Below are positions 6,921 to 14,966 of a stretch of 64,000 nt of DNA, piece after piece. Origin of the DNA: Clostridiales bacterium (GTDB taxonomy: Bacteria > Bacillota > Clostridia > Christensenellales > Aristaeellaceae); NCBI GenBank assembly GCA_019419995.1, contig JAHZHZ010000008.1:25291-89290 (forward strand). The letters run 5' to 3'. Below the pieces are notes generated by a model. That model was given only the letters and a program-made list of their open reading frames with translations. It did not search any database and had not been told where the DNA came from. The translations under genes and the position numbers were made by a program. Position 1 is the first letter of the stretch. The number at the start of each line of letters is the position of its first letter.

Positions 6921-8309
6921 ATGTTGAAAAAGCGGGTAGAACTGGGGAAAAATGACTTTCTATCCGGGCCGATTTTGCCGCCATTGGTCCGCTTTGCACT
7001 GCCATTGATGCTCTCGCTGCTGTTGCAGGCTCTTTATGGGGGCGTAGATCTGGCGGTAGTAGGATGGTTTGCTTCTACGGCCAGTGTATCTGCAGTGGCT
7101 ACGGGCAGTCAGGTGATGCAGTCCATCACGGTTCTGATCACAGGGTTGACCATGGGTGTAACAGTTCTGCTGGGAAAGGCCATAGGGGGAGATGACCGGC
7201 AGGAGGCCGGTCAGGTGGTGGCTGGCCAAATCCGGCTTTTCGCTCTGGTAGCGCTGGTGTTGACAGGGATAATGCAGCTTTTCGCGCCCAGCGCAGCGAA
7301 GTTAATGCACGTACCGACGGAGGCGGTGGCGGAAACTGTGCGCTACGTGCGCATTTGTTCCGCAGGAGTCGTTTTTATTGCGGCTTATAACGGCATCAGC
7401 GGTATTTTTCGCGGCTTGGGCAATTCCAGATCTCCGTTTCTGTTTGTCCTGATTGCCTGCCTGGTCAATATCGTATTGGATTTGCTGTTTGTGGGCGTGT
7501 TCCACATGGCTGCTTCGGGCGCAGCGCTGGCTACAGTGATTGCACAGGCGGTCAGTGTGGCGTTTTCCTTGGGTTATATGCGACGTCATCCGCTTCCCTT
7601 TTCTGTTCGGGACCAGTGGCGCCTGGGACGGCAAAGCATAGTCAGGATCCTGAAGGTGGGCTCTCCCATTGCTTTGCAGGACTTTTTGACCAATTTATCC
7701 TTCCTGATCATTACGAGTATTGTCAATACACTTGGATTGATTGCTTCGGCGGGCGTGGGCATAGCGGAAAAGCTCTTCGTATTCTTGTCCATAGTTCCGA
7801 TGGCCTTCATGTCAGCCCTGTCTAGTTTCGTAGCTCAGAATATGGGGGCGGGTAATCGGCTGCGGGCAGACCGGTCTCTGTTCTGCGCCCAGGGAATTTC
7901 AGCCATTTTTGGAGCAGCGATGTTTCTGTTGACATTCTTCGCAGGAGGATTTCTGGCCGGTATCTTTAATGGCGATAGGGAAGTGATTACCGCTACGGCT
8001 CAGTATCTGAGAGGTTGCTCTGTGGAATATCTCATGATTTCCATAACATTCTGCTTCTTGGGTTATTTTAACGGACGAGAGCATACCGCTTTTGTCATGG
8101 CCCAAGGACTGTTGTCCGCCTTTCTGGTACGGATACCGCTATCCTATCTGTTCAGCAGGCTTCCCAATACAGGCATGTTTCTCATCAGCTTGGCGGTTCC
8201 CATTTCAGCACTGGTAAATCTTTCTCTGTGTATCATCTATTTTCTGCATTTGCGCAGGCGTGATCACAGGATGGCTGCGGAATCACTTTCCAGCCCTGAA
8301 GATGTGTGA
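6921..8309 (+). CDS. MATE family multidrug/cation efflux transporter (MepA/NorM type)
   Basis: This 462-residue protein has about 12 membrane helices in two MatE halves and no signal peptide. Near the N-terminus are the conserved LPPLVRFALPLMLSLLLQALYGGVDLAVVGWF and the GLTMGVTVLLGKAIGGDD loop, typical of Na+- or H+-coupled MATE exporters; each half repeats the same helical pattern. It exports cationic drugs or metabolites from the cytoplasm. A GGGAGG site lies about 11 bases before the ATG. Its leader contains an attenuator, so expression is probably induced by a ligand, plausibly a toxic cation. It is a single-gene unit; the exact substrate is unknown. Confidence 0.9.
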   Translation: MLKKRVELGKNDFLSGPILPPLVRFALPLMLSLLLQALYGGVDLAVVGWFASTASVSAVATGSQVMQSITVLITGLTMGVTVLLGKAIGGDDRQEAGQVVAGQIRLFALVALVLTGIMQLFAPSAAKLMHVPTEAVAETVRYVRICSAGVVFIAAYNGISGIFRGLGNSRSPFLFVLIACLVNIVLDLLFVGVFHMAASGAALATVIAQAVSVAFSLGYMRRHPLPFSVRDQWRLGRQSIVRILKVGSPIALQDFLTNLSFLIITSIVNTLGLIASAGVGIAEKLFVFLSIVPMAFMSALSSFVAQNMGAGNRLRADRSLFCAQGISAIFGAAMFLLTFFAGGFLAGIFNGDREVITATAQYLRGCSVEYLMISITFCFLGYFNGREHTAFVMAQGLLSAFLVRIPLSYLFSRLPNTGMFLISLAVPISALVNLSLCIIYFLHLRRRDHRMAAESLSSPEDV

Positions 8310-8546
8310 GTAACTGGAGTAAAGCTGTGGCCGGGCATGGTTGGAATTTAATGGCGGAAGGTGTGGAGGAATTACAAGTGGCATAAAGTGCCAAAATTAG
8401 ACATTTTGGAGAGGCTTTAACACTAATTTTAAATAAATATTGTAAATTTGTCCCCACATTTTCCAGAATAAAGTGTATTATTAGATGGGTTATTTATGTG
8501 AATGAGTGGACTTCCAGGATCGTAAGCGGTATTTGGAGGGAAAAGT
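8310..8546 (+). other. Non-coding stretch before the CotH gene
   Basis: This AT-rich 237-bp gap holds the ribosome binding site GGAGGG at its end. A possible -10 (TATTAT at 8476-8481) is present but no matching -35 box at 16-18 bp, so the promoter of the CotH locus is not defined. I see no terminator for the MATE gene. Confidence 0.5.
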
Positions 8547-11500
8547 GTGACTCAAAAGAAGCGGGAAAAGCCCTCGAGACAAACGGGGAATCGTCCGGTG
8601 GCAAAGGGCAGCGCGATGTGGAAGGTCAAGAAAAATAGTATTCATTCGGGATTGTTGGCACTAATAGTTCTGTTGGGCATTGGTGCATCGGTGGCTGCCT
8701 ATTTTTTGCAGCGCGGAGGTACTCTAGCCATCCGTCAGAATGCTGAAGAGAGCGGTACAGTTCATCTGAATGAATTGATGTCAGACAATGTATCCACGTG
8801 GATTAGTGAAACAGGAGAAGCGCCGGATTGGATTGAAATTATCAATTCCGGAAATGAACCTGTGGAAATCGGGAAGTATTCGCTGATGCTGCAATCTAAG
8901 ATTAATCGTGCATTCAGTTTTCCCGAATATACACTGCAGCCCGGAGAATGCAAACTGATCTATGCAGGCGGTTTGAATATGAGCACTGCGGGAGATGAAT
9001 GGAACGCACCGTTTAAGCTTTCTCCTTCGGGTGGAGAAATGCTGATTTTGCTCAACGCCCAGGGTAAAGCAGTAGACAGTGTGACGTTGCCTGAACTGGA
9101 CGAGGACGCGGCTTATGCTCGAGGAGCGGACGACGAGTGGACAGTGGTGAAAAAAGCTACGCCTGGTGCTTCCAATAATTCCAGCACGGTGCCTCACGCG
9201 GGAATTGTAGAGATTGAAGCGGATGTCGTGGAGCTGAGCGAGGGCATGAGCGGAAATACGCTGTATTTCCCGGATGAAAACGGTCAATACCACGATTATA
9301 TTGAGCTACATAATACTTCTTCGTCGGAGGTAAATCTGGAAGGCTGGTATCTGTCTGATTCCAGCGACAAGCTCAAGCGATGGGCATTTCCGAATGTAAC
9401 GTTGCCGGCGGGAGGATATCTGGCCGTACACTGTTCAGGCTATGACCGAACCGAGAATGTGGATCATCTTCATGCAGATTTTCGCCTCAGTGGAGATGGC
9501 GAGAATGTGTATCTCACTCGGCCCGACGGGCAAACAGTTTCGATCATGGAAATGCCTGCATTGAACAGTGATCAGGCTTATTCATTGTTGGATGGAGTTT
9601 GGAGTACAGAGCTGGCACCTACTCCCGGCCGGGAAAACAGCATTGAAACGGCGGCGCAAATTAATGAACAAATCTTTGGAGATAAGAGTGGCGCGCTGTG
9701 CCTGTATGAAATTATGGCTTCTGCTGAGGATCAGGAGTATGATTGGATTGAAATCTACAATGGTTCCGGTCAGGCGGTGGATTTGAGCGATTACGGGCTT
9801 TCAGACGATACAAAAAGGCCTAGGAAATGGCAGTTTCCTGCGGGCACCATTATACAGCCGGGCCAGTATCTGGGCGTTTTCCTATCGGGGAAACAGGCGC
9901 AGACAGTGGGCAATTTCCTCAATGCTAACTTTTCACTTTCCTCTCAGGGCGGGTACACCGTGTGCCTGTCCGATCCTCAGGGGAAGGTGCTGGATGCCGT
10001 GTATTTGCCCCGGCAGTACAGCGGATCTTCCTATGGACGAATGTGGGGCGAGCGTGGATTCTTCTATTTTGAAACGGGAACGCCGGGCGTAGCCAATGCG
10101 GGGGCGCACTACCGCACTCGGGCGGAAGAGGCAGTCTGTTCTGTGGAGGGAGGATTGTTTTCCACAGGGGATAGCTTCAGCGTGGAATTGAGTGCTCCGG
10201 AGGGTAGCCGCATTTACTATACGCTGGACTGTTCGGATCCGGATGAGACTTCCACACTCTATACAGGTCCCATTGCCGTAAACGGAACTACCATCCTGCG
10301 TTCCCGAGTGTATCGGGATGGCTGCATGCCTTCCGTGGCGGATACACAGAGCTATCTGTATGATGTGAGCAATGACAGCGGGGTCTATGTGATCTCTCTG
10401 GTGTCCGATATGGATAACTTAATGGGGGCAGAGAATGGAATTATGTCCAACTATACCCAGGAATGGGAGCGGGAAGCCCACATAGAGTTGTTTACGGCCG
10501 ATGGCGAATGTGTTCTATCCCAGGGCTGCGACATTAGCTTGCATGGCCAGGATAGCAGGAAACTGCCCATTAAGAGTTTCAATGTAGCGGCCAGCAGTGC
10601 CTATGGGGACAGCCGCTTCCGCTATCCCATCTTTTCCGAGCGCGACTACGATTCCTACCAATCCATACTGCTGCGCGCTTCTGGCGAAGATTACAACATG
10701 AGTTTCATGCGAGACTCGGTGCTTAGTTCGCTCATGAAGGATAGCTCCGTAATGTATCAGAAGTGTGAAATTGCCGTCACCTATCTGGATGGGCAGTATT
10801 ATACGCTGTACTACATTCGAGAACGCATCAACAAGCACTCTATCTGCCAATTTGAAGGCTGGGAGGGCATGGAAAACGAGATTGATCTGGTCAAGGGGAA
10901 TGAAAGCGTGGTACAGGGTTCCAATGCCAGCTTTGAGGCTCTGTTGGATTGGATCAGAAATAACGATACCTCTACTGACGCGGCTTATGAGTATCTGGAC
11001 AGCCAGATCGACATTCAGAATTACATAGAATACATGTCGATTCAAATTTTCACCGGCAATACCGATACGCTGAATGTGCGACGCTACCGAAATCCCATGA
11101 CGGACGGAAAGTGGCGGTGGGCACTGTTTGATCTGGACTGGGCCTTCTTTAACGACACTGATTCCATCGGCAACTGGCTTACGCCCGGTGGCACCGGTGC
11201 CGGTGGACGAACCGACAACACCCTTTTCATCGGCTGCATGAAAAACCCCAGATTCCGGGAAGAGTTTCTGACTTACTTTGGTCAAAAGATGGCCACTGAT
11301 TTTTCCACGGAGAACGTGCTTGCCAAATTTGAAGAGCGGTACGAGCGCATTGAGGGTGTGCTGCCTCAGTATCTGGAGCGCTGGGGGCTTACTTTGAACA
11401 GCGGTATTCGCAAAGTAGTAGAGTATGCCCAGGAGCGTCCGGCCAAACTCATCGGAAAGTATTTCAGAGAGGCGTTCAATTTCACCGACGCAGAAATGGA

Positions 11501-11564
11501 GAAGTATTTCGGCGAGGCGATTGATAAAATCCAACAGAGCGCGCAAGGGGAGGCGACGAACTGA
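8547..11564 (+). CDS. Membrane-anchored CotH kinase family protein with three lamin-tail domains
   Basis: This is a 1005-residue surface protein. A basic cytoplasmic tail (1-30) is followed by one membrane helix (about 34-56). Outside are three lamin-tail-type beta modules (about 70-190, 225-365, 378-515), each with the NELM/YEIM start and a DWIEI/DYIEL core. A chitobiase C-terminal-like beta domain follows (YYTLDCSDPDETS, about 535-605). Last is the CotH kinase domain (about 611-940) with SLHGQDSRKLPIKSF, SFMRDS, YYIRERINKHS and the metal-site motif FDLDWAFFN. CotH proteins are extracytoplasmic atypical kinases that phosphorylate coat or surface proteins. Start is GTG with GGAGGG upstream. 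It begins an operon with a VTC polymerase and a DUF4956 protein. The real substrate is unknown. Confidence 0.9.
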   Translation: MTQKKREKPSRQTGNRPVAKGSAMWKVKKNSIHSGLLALIVLLGIGASVAAYFLQRGGTLAIRQNAEESGTVHLNELMSDNVSTWISETGEAPDWIEIINSGNEPVEIGKYSLMLQSKINRAFSFPEYTLQPGECKLIYAGGLNMSTAGDEWNAPFKLSPSGGEMLILLNAQGKAVDSVTLPELDEDAAYARGADDEWTVVKKATPGASNNSSTVPHAGIVEIEADVVELSEGMSGNTLYFPDENGQYHDYIELHNTSSSEVNLEGWYLSDSSDKLKRWAFPNVTLPAGGYLAVHCSGYDRTENVDHLHADFRLSGDGENVYLTRPDGQTVSIMEMPALNSDQAYSLLDGVWSTELAPTPGRENSIETAAQINEQIFGDKSGALCLYEIMASAEDQEYDWIEIYNGSGQAVDLSDYGLSDDTKRPRKWQFPAGTIIQPGQYLGVFLSGKQAQTVGNFLNANFSLSSQGGYTVCLSDPQGKVLDAVYLPRQYSGSSYGRMWGERGFFYFETGTPGVANAGAHYRTRAEEAVCSVEGGLFSTGDSFSVELSAPEGSRIYYTLDCSDPDETSTLYTGPIAVNGTTILRSRVYRDGCMPSVADTQSYLYDVSNDSGVYVISLVSDMDNLMGAENGIMSNYTQEWEREAHIELFTADGECVLSQGCDISLHGQDSRKLPIKSFNVAASSAYGDSRFRYPIFSERDYDSYQSILLRASGEDYNMSFMRDSVLSSLMKDSSVMYQKCEIAVTYLDGQYYTLYYIRERINKHSICQFEGWEGMENEIDLVKGNESVVQGSNASFEALLDWIRNNDTSTDAAYEYLDSQIDIQNYIEYMSIQIFTGNTDTLNVRRYRNPMTDGKWRWALFDLDWAFFNDTDSIGNWLTPGGTGAGGRTDNTLFIGCMKNPRFREEFLTYFGQKMATDFSTENVLAKFEERYERIEGVLPQYLERWGLTLNSGIRKVVEYAQERPAKLIGKYFREAFNFTDAEMEKYFGEAIDKIQQSAQGEATN

Positions 11565-11565
11565 T

Positions 11566-12276
11566 ATGCCCCAGAAGAGAACCAGTCTGCCGGCCCGTCA
11601 TGAGCTGAAATATTTTATTCATCCCGCAGAGGTGGAGGTGTTGCGGGCGCGCCTCCGCCCGGTACTGCGCTTGGACAGCCATTGTGTTGGCGGCAGGCCA
11701 TACGTCATCCGGTCCCTGTATCTGGACGACGTGGAAGACAGTGCCTATTACGATAAAGTCGCGGGCGTGATGGCCAGAGATAAGTATCGAATTCGCATTT
11801 ACCGACACTCTGATCGGGAAATCTTTCTGGAACGTAAGAGGAAAATCGGCGATCTGATCCAAAAATCTTCGGTACAGATTACCCGGCGACTCTGCGAACA
11901 AATCATTTCGGGTGAACCCAGAGGATTGCAGATTTCCACGAGTCCCCTGCTGCAGGATCTGTATGTGCAGATGCGATTGCGGCTGCTCAGGCCGGTGGTC
12001 ATCGTGGATTACGAGCGGGAAGCCTATCTGCACCCGGCGGAAAATGTACGCATCACTTTTGACCTGAAGCTGCGAAGTGCTCTTCATAACCTTGAATTGT
12101 TTAATCCGGACATTCCCACAGTTAATCCCCACGATGGGAATGTGGAAATTCTGGAAGTCAAATTTGACAATTACCTTCCGGACCATATTCGCAACCTGTT
12201 GGACGGCATACAGGCGGACCGCAGTGCCGTATCCAAATACGTGCTGTGCAGGCGTTTTGAACCCCTTGGACGCTGA
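11566..12276 (+). CDS. VTC domain polyphosphate polymerase
   Basis: This 236-residue protein is a stand-alone VTC domain (PF09359), the fold of yeast Vtc4, which makes polyphosphate from ATP inside a basic beta-barrel tunnel. The basic and acidic tunnel residues expected are visible: HELKYFI at the N-terminus, VIRSLYLDD, DKYRIRIYRHSD, FLERKRKIGDLIQKSS, VIVDYEREAY and EILEVKFDNYLP. The start at 11566 lies one base after the CotH stop with GGGGAGG upstream; the frame is open further upstream inside the CotH gene but that part is out of character. No SPX domain is present. It is cytoplasmic, probably acting with the DUF4956 membrane protein next to it. Confidence 0.9.
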   Translation: MPQKRTSLPARHELKYFIHPAEVEVLRARLRPVLRLDSHCVGGRPYVIRSLYLDDVEDSAYYDKVAGVMARDKYRIRIYRHSDREIFLERKRKIGDLIQKSSVQITRRLCEQIISGEPRGLQISTSPLLQDLYVQMRLRLLRPVVIVDYEREAYLHPAENVRITFDLKLRSALHNLELFNPDIPTVNPHDGNVEILEVKFDNYLPDHIRNLLDGIQADRSAVSKYVLCRRFEPLGR

Positions 12277-12333
12277 ATGGTGATCCATGAAAATACGCAA
12301 AGGAATCTGGATATACGATAGGAGGACATGATC

Positions 12334-12990
12334 ATGATTGATTTTTCCAGCATTTGGAGTTCTCAAACCATTACCCCCTCTTCCTGGCTGACTATTTTAT
12401 TTTCGCTGGTATTGGCTTTTGCGGTGGGACTCTTTATCGCTTTCATTTACCGCAGAAATTTTAGGGGCGTGATGTATTCCAATAACTTTACCCTTACGCT
12501 GGTGTTGATGACGCTCATCACCTGCCCGGTTGTCATGTGCATTCGGGAATCCATCGCGCTGTCCATGGGTATGGTGGGCGCCCTCTCCATTGTGCGCTTT
12601 CGCACGGCAGTAAAGGACCCTCTGGATACGGCTTACATGTTCTGGGCGCTCACCATGGGCATTCTGCTGGGCGCAGGCCAGTTTTTCCTTACAGCGTTGA
12701 CGGTGGTGGGAATCGCCGTTCTCATTACTGTGCTGGTACAGATTCAATCGAGACATCTGGGCAGCTTTTTATTGGTAGTGCGCATGGAGGAAGGTGCGGA
12801 GCGCGCCGCCAATCAGATTGTTGGAGGTCTTCGCAATCAGCGCCTCAAGAGTAAAACCGTCTCCTCTAATGGGATTGAAGCTACTTATGAAGTGCGCGTG
12901 GACAAGCCTGATGCGCTGCTGGGTAAGCTGCGTGCTGTACCCGGCATGATGGATGCGACGCTGGTTTCCTATTCCGGAGAATCTGCCTAA
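12334..12990 (+). CDS. DUF4956 domain membrane protein
   Basis: This 218-residue protein has about four membrane helices in its N-terminal 135 residues, then a soluble alpha/beta domain (FLLVVRMEEGAERAANQIV to the end) with a ferredoxin-like pattern. The conserved core is CIRESIALSMGMVGALSIVRFRTAVKDPLDTAYMFWAL, which marks DUF4956. The family is repeatedly found next to VTC polymerases and CotH proteins, suggesting a channel or partner for polyphosphate synthesis or export; that role is inferred. I prefer the ATG at 12334 over the one at 12328 because GGAGGA sits seven bases before it, whereas the earlier ATG would be only one base away. Confidence 0.88.
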   Translation: MIDFSSIWSSQTITPSSWLTILFSLVLAFAVGLFIAFIYRRNFRGVMYSNNFTLTLVLMTLITCPVVMCIRESIALSMGMVGALSIVRFRTAVKDPLDTAYMFWALTMGILLGAGQFFLTALTVVGIAVLITVLVQIQSRHLGSFLLVVRMEEGAERAANQIVGGLRNQRLKSKTVSSNGIEATYEVRVDKPDALLGKLRAVPGMMDATLVSYSGESA

Positions 12991-13028
12991 AGCGGTGGAG
13001 CTGAAACTTCATTGGGAGGGAGATTTCG

Positions 13029-14219
13029 GTGACCCAGAGATATGAGCAGAGCGGCACTGTGTCCGGTTCAAATCGGGTAGTGAGGGGGACGGGCAGAGTT
13101 CAGGGGGGATCTTCGCCCCAAGCTCGTCGTCCAGTGCCACGTCCCGCTTCCGGGCATGGCCGTCGACGGGGGTTGTCCAGGGATATCGTGGCGCTTTCGG
13201 TGGGAGGAGTCGTTGTAATTGTGCTGGCACTGCTGTTGCAGATGGCTTGGCCTGACGGTTTTCCCCTCATACCCGCGGCGCATGAGGAAGCGGAAGCAGT
13301 GGTGGAATGGGTCAGTGAAATTCACACGGCTGGTCCCGTGCGAATCAACGAACTCATGACGTCCAATCGCCATTGTTATCTGGAAGCGGATGGCAGTTCA
13401 CCGGACTGGATTGAACTGGCCAATGTGAGCGATGAGGAAGTGGATTTAAAGGGCTATAGCCTTGCCAAGTCTGCGAGTGATGCCAATGTCTTCACATTTC
13501 CGTCCTTGAAGCTGGCGCCCGGAGAATGTGTATTGGTATTGGCTGATAGCCGTCTGCGCGAGGATGCGGGGCAGACCCTGCACGCGCCCTTTCGCCTCTC
13601 TTCCTTAGGGGATACGCTGATGCTGTTTAATGAGGTGGGTACGGCCATAGATACGGTTAATATTCCAGAACTGGCATCCGATATCTCCTATGCGAGAATG
13701 GATACGGAAATCTGGCAGCCCAACGATCGCCCAACTCCGGGTCAGCTCAACACGGAGGAAGGCTATCAGGCCATGAGTGCGGTTGCTGCAGACAGCGATG
13801 TGATCATCACAGAGCTGATGGCCAATAACCAGTACACTCTTGCGGATGCAGAAGGTGTCTATTACGATTATGTGGAATTGTACAACCGTTCATCTGATGT
13901 GGTGAATTTGGAGGGATGGTTCCTGTCTGATGATGCTTCCAATCCCCGGAAGTGGATGTTCCCGGAAGTCAGCATTGAGCCGGGAGAATGCCTGTTGGTC
14001 TATGCCTCAGGACTGAATACCTTGGATGGAAATCATCAACTGCACACCAACTTTGGGCTCAGCTCAGAAGGCGAGCAGCTGGTTCTTGCGGATCCTCGGG
14101 GAAAAATTATGGATCGAGTGGACTTTGGACTGCTAAAAGCAGATGTAGCCTGGTCCCGTTCTGCAGACGGCAACTGGGCGGGAACTGCTTCTCCCAGTCC
14201 GGGCCGACCAAATTACTGA
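13029..14219 (+). CDS. Membrane-anchored protein with two lamin-tail domains
   Basis: This 396-residue protein has the same plan as the N-terminal half of the CotH protein three genes upstream. It has a long basic, Ser/Gly/Arg-rich cytoplasmic tail (1-50), one membrane helix (about 53-75, IVALSVGGVVVIVLALLL), then two lamin-tail beta modules. The first starts at RINELMTSNRHC (about 103) with DWIELANVS; the second at IITELMANNQYT (about 259) with DYVELYNRSS. There is no kinase domain. Start is GTG with GGGAGGGAG upstream. It is probably the last gene of the CotH-VTC-DUF4956 operon and may be a partner or substrate of the CotH kinase. That role is inference. Confidence 0.85.
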   Translation: MTQRYEQSGTVSGSNRVVRGTGRVQGGSSPQARRPVPRPASGHGRRRGLSRDIVALSVGGVVVIVLALLLQMAWPDGFPLIPAAHEEAEAVVEWVSEIHTAGPVRINELMTSNRHCYLEADGSSPDWIELANVSDEEVDLKGYSLAKSASDANVFTFPSLKLAPGECVLVLADSRLREDAGQTLHAPFRLSSLGDTLMLFNEVGTAIDTVNIPELASDISYARMDTEIWQPNDRPTPGQLNTEEGYQAMSAVAADSDVIITELMANNQYTLADAEGVYYDYVELYNRSSDVVNLEGWFLSDDASNPRKWMFPEVSIEPGECLLVYASGLNTLDGNHQLHTNFGLSSEGEQLVLADPRGKIMDRVDFGLLKADVAWSRSADGNWAGTASPSPGRPNY

Positions 14220-14230
14220 AAATACAAATA

Positions 14231-14259
14231 GAGCCGCCGGCTTATCAGGCCGGCGGCTC
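14231..14259. terminator. Bidirectional hairpin between convergent genes
   Basis: GAGCCGCCGGC (14231-14241) pairs perfectly with GCCGGCGGCTC (14249-14259) across a 7-nt loop. Neither side has a strong T-tract. It separates the lamin-tail gene from the convergent small exported protein. Confidence 0.75.
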
Positions 14260-14276
14260 TAACCGTTATGGCGCGC

Positions 14277-14756
14277 TTATCCTATATTGGAAATTTTGAC
14301 TGTGCGGGAGATGCCGTAGACGTAATATTGGACGGTCACGGTTCGCACGCTATCGGCGGCTGCCCGGGTAATCATCTTCAGATTAATCTGGGCAGAGCTT
14401 CGGGCGGGGATATCTGTGCCGTCTCCAGTGAGGGAGTAGACAGCGATATCGCCTTCCGTCGGTTCAACCTGGATGTTGAGCCATTCAGCGTCGAAGATGC
14501 CCCGATTGGTGAGTGTGATATTGACATCCAGCAGCGCATACCCTGTGGGATCAGCTAATTCGTCTGAAACGAACTGGCGGGGAGCGGAACCGGCGGAAAT
14601 AATGCTGCGAATGGATTCAAAGGCTTCGGGATACTGGTCTGCGGAAGCACGCATGCAGCTTGCCTGTACTTGTAAATTGCTTCCAGCAAAGAAAAACGCC
14701 CCGAAGGCCAACATCAGGAACACAACCAGCGCCAGAACAATGCTCAATGCTTTCAA
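14277..14756 (-). CDS. Small membrane-anchored or exported protein of unknown function
   Basis: I do not recognise this 159-residue protein. It has an N-terminal hydrophobic segment (IVLALVVFLMLAFGAFFFAG, residues 5-24) that could be an uncleaved anchor or signal. The outer part is predicted beta-rich, with LLDVNITLTNRGIFDAEWLNI and SVRTVTVQYYVYGISRTV, resembling an immunoglobulin-like or LEA14-type fold. The start codon is TTG with GGGGTGA upstream. It stands alone between the lamin-tail gene and polA. Confidence 0.7.
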   Translation of the reverse strand: MKALSIVLALVVFLMLAFGAFFFAGSNLQVQASCMRASADQYPEAFESIRSIISAGSAPRQFVSDELADPTGYALLDVNITLTNRGIFDAEWLNIQVEPTEGDIAVYSLTGDGTDIPARSSAQINLKMITRAAADSVRTVTVQYYVYGISRTVKISNIG

Positions 14757-14903
14757 AAAATCACCCCGGTCAAAAGCAAACTTATTGGGAAATTGTCGTT
14801 ATACGCGCATTTACACGCTACAAGTATTTCCTATTGTATCATTTCCCATGAGCGATGTCCAGCTTTGCACACGTTTTTTTCACAAAGGGTTTCCAATGGT
14901 CGT

Positions 14904-14932
14904 TTGCTATTTACGGGACGATTTGGTATAAT
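14904..14932 (+). promoter_or_regulatory. Promoter of the polA-coaE operon
   Basis: TTGCTA (14904-14909) is followed after 17 bases by TATAAT (14927-14932), which also carries an extended -10 TGG. The polA ATG is 34 bp downstream. Confidence 0.75.
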
Positions 14933-14966
14933 AAGCTGGAAATCATGTAAAAGGGAGCATCTTGCC

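Noticed and set aside
10515..11546. Long minus-strand open frame (343 codons) opposite the CotH domain
   Set aside because: It mirrors conserved CotH codons on the other strand and lacks a start signal or family match.
11482..12366. Minus-strand open frame (294 codons) opposite the VTC gene
   Set aside because: Shadow of the polymerase reading frame; composition is that of antisense.
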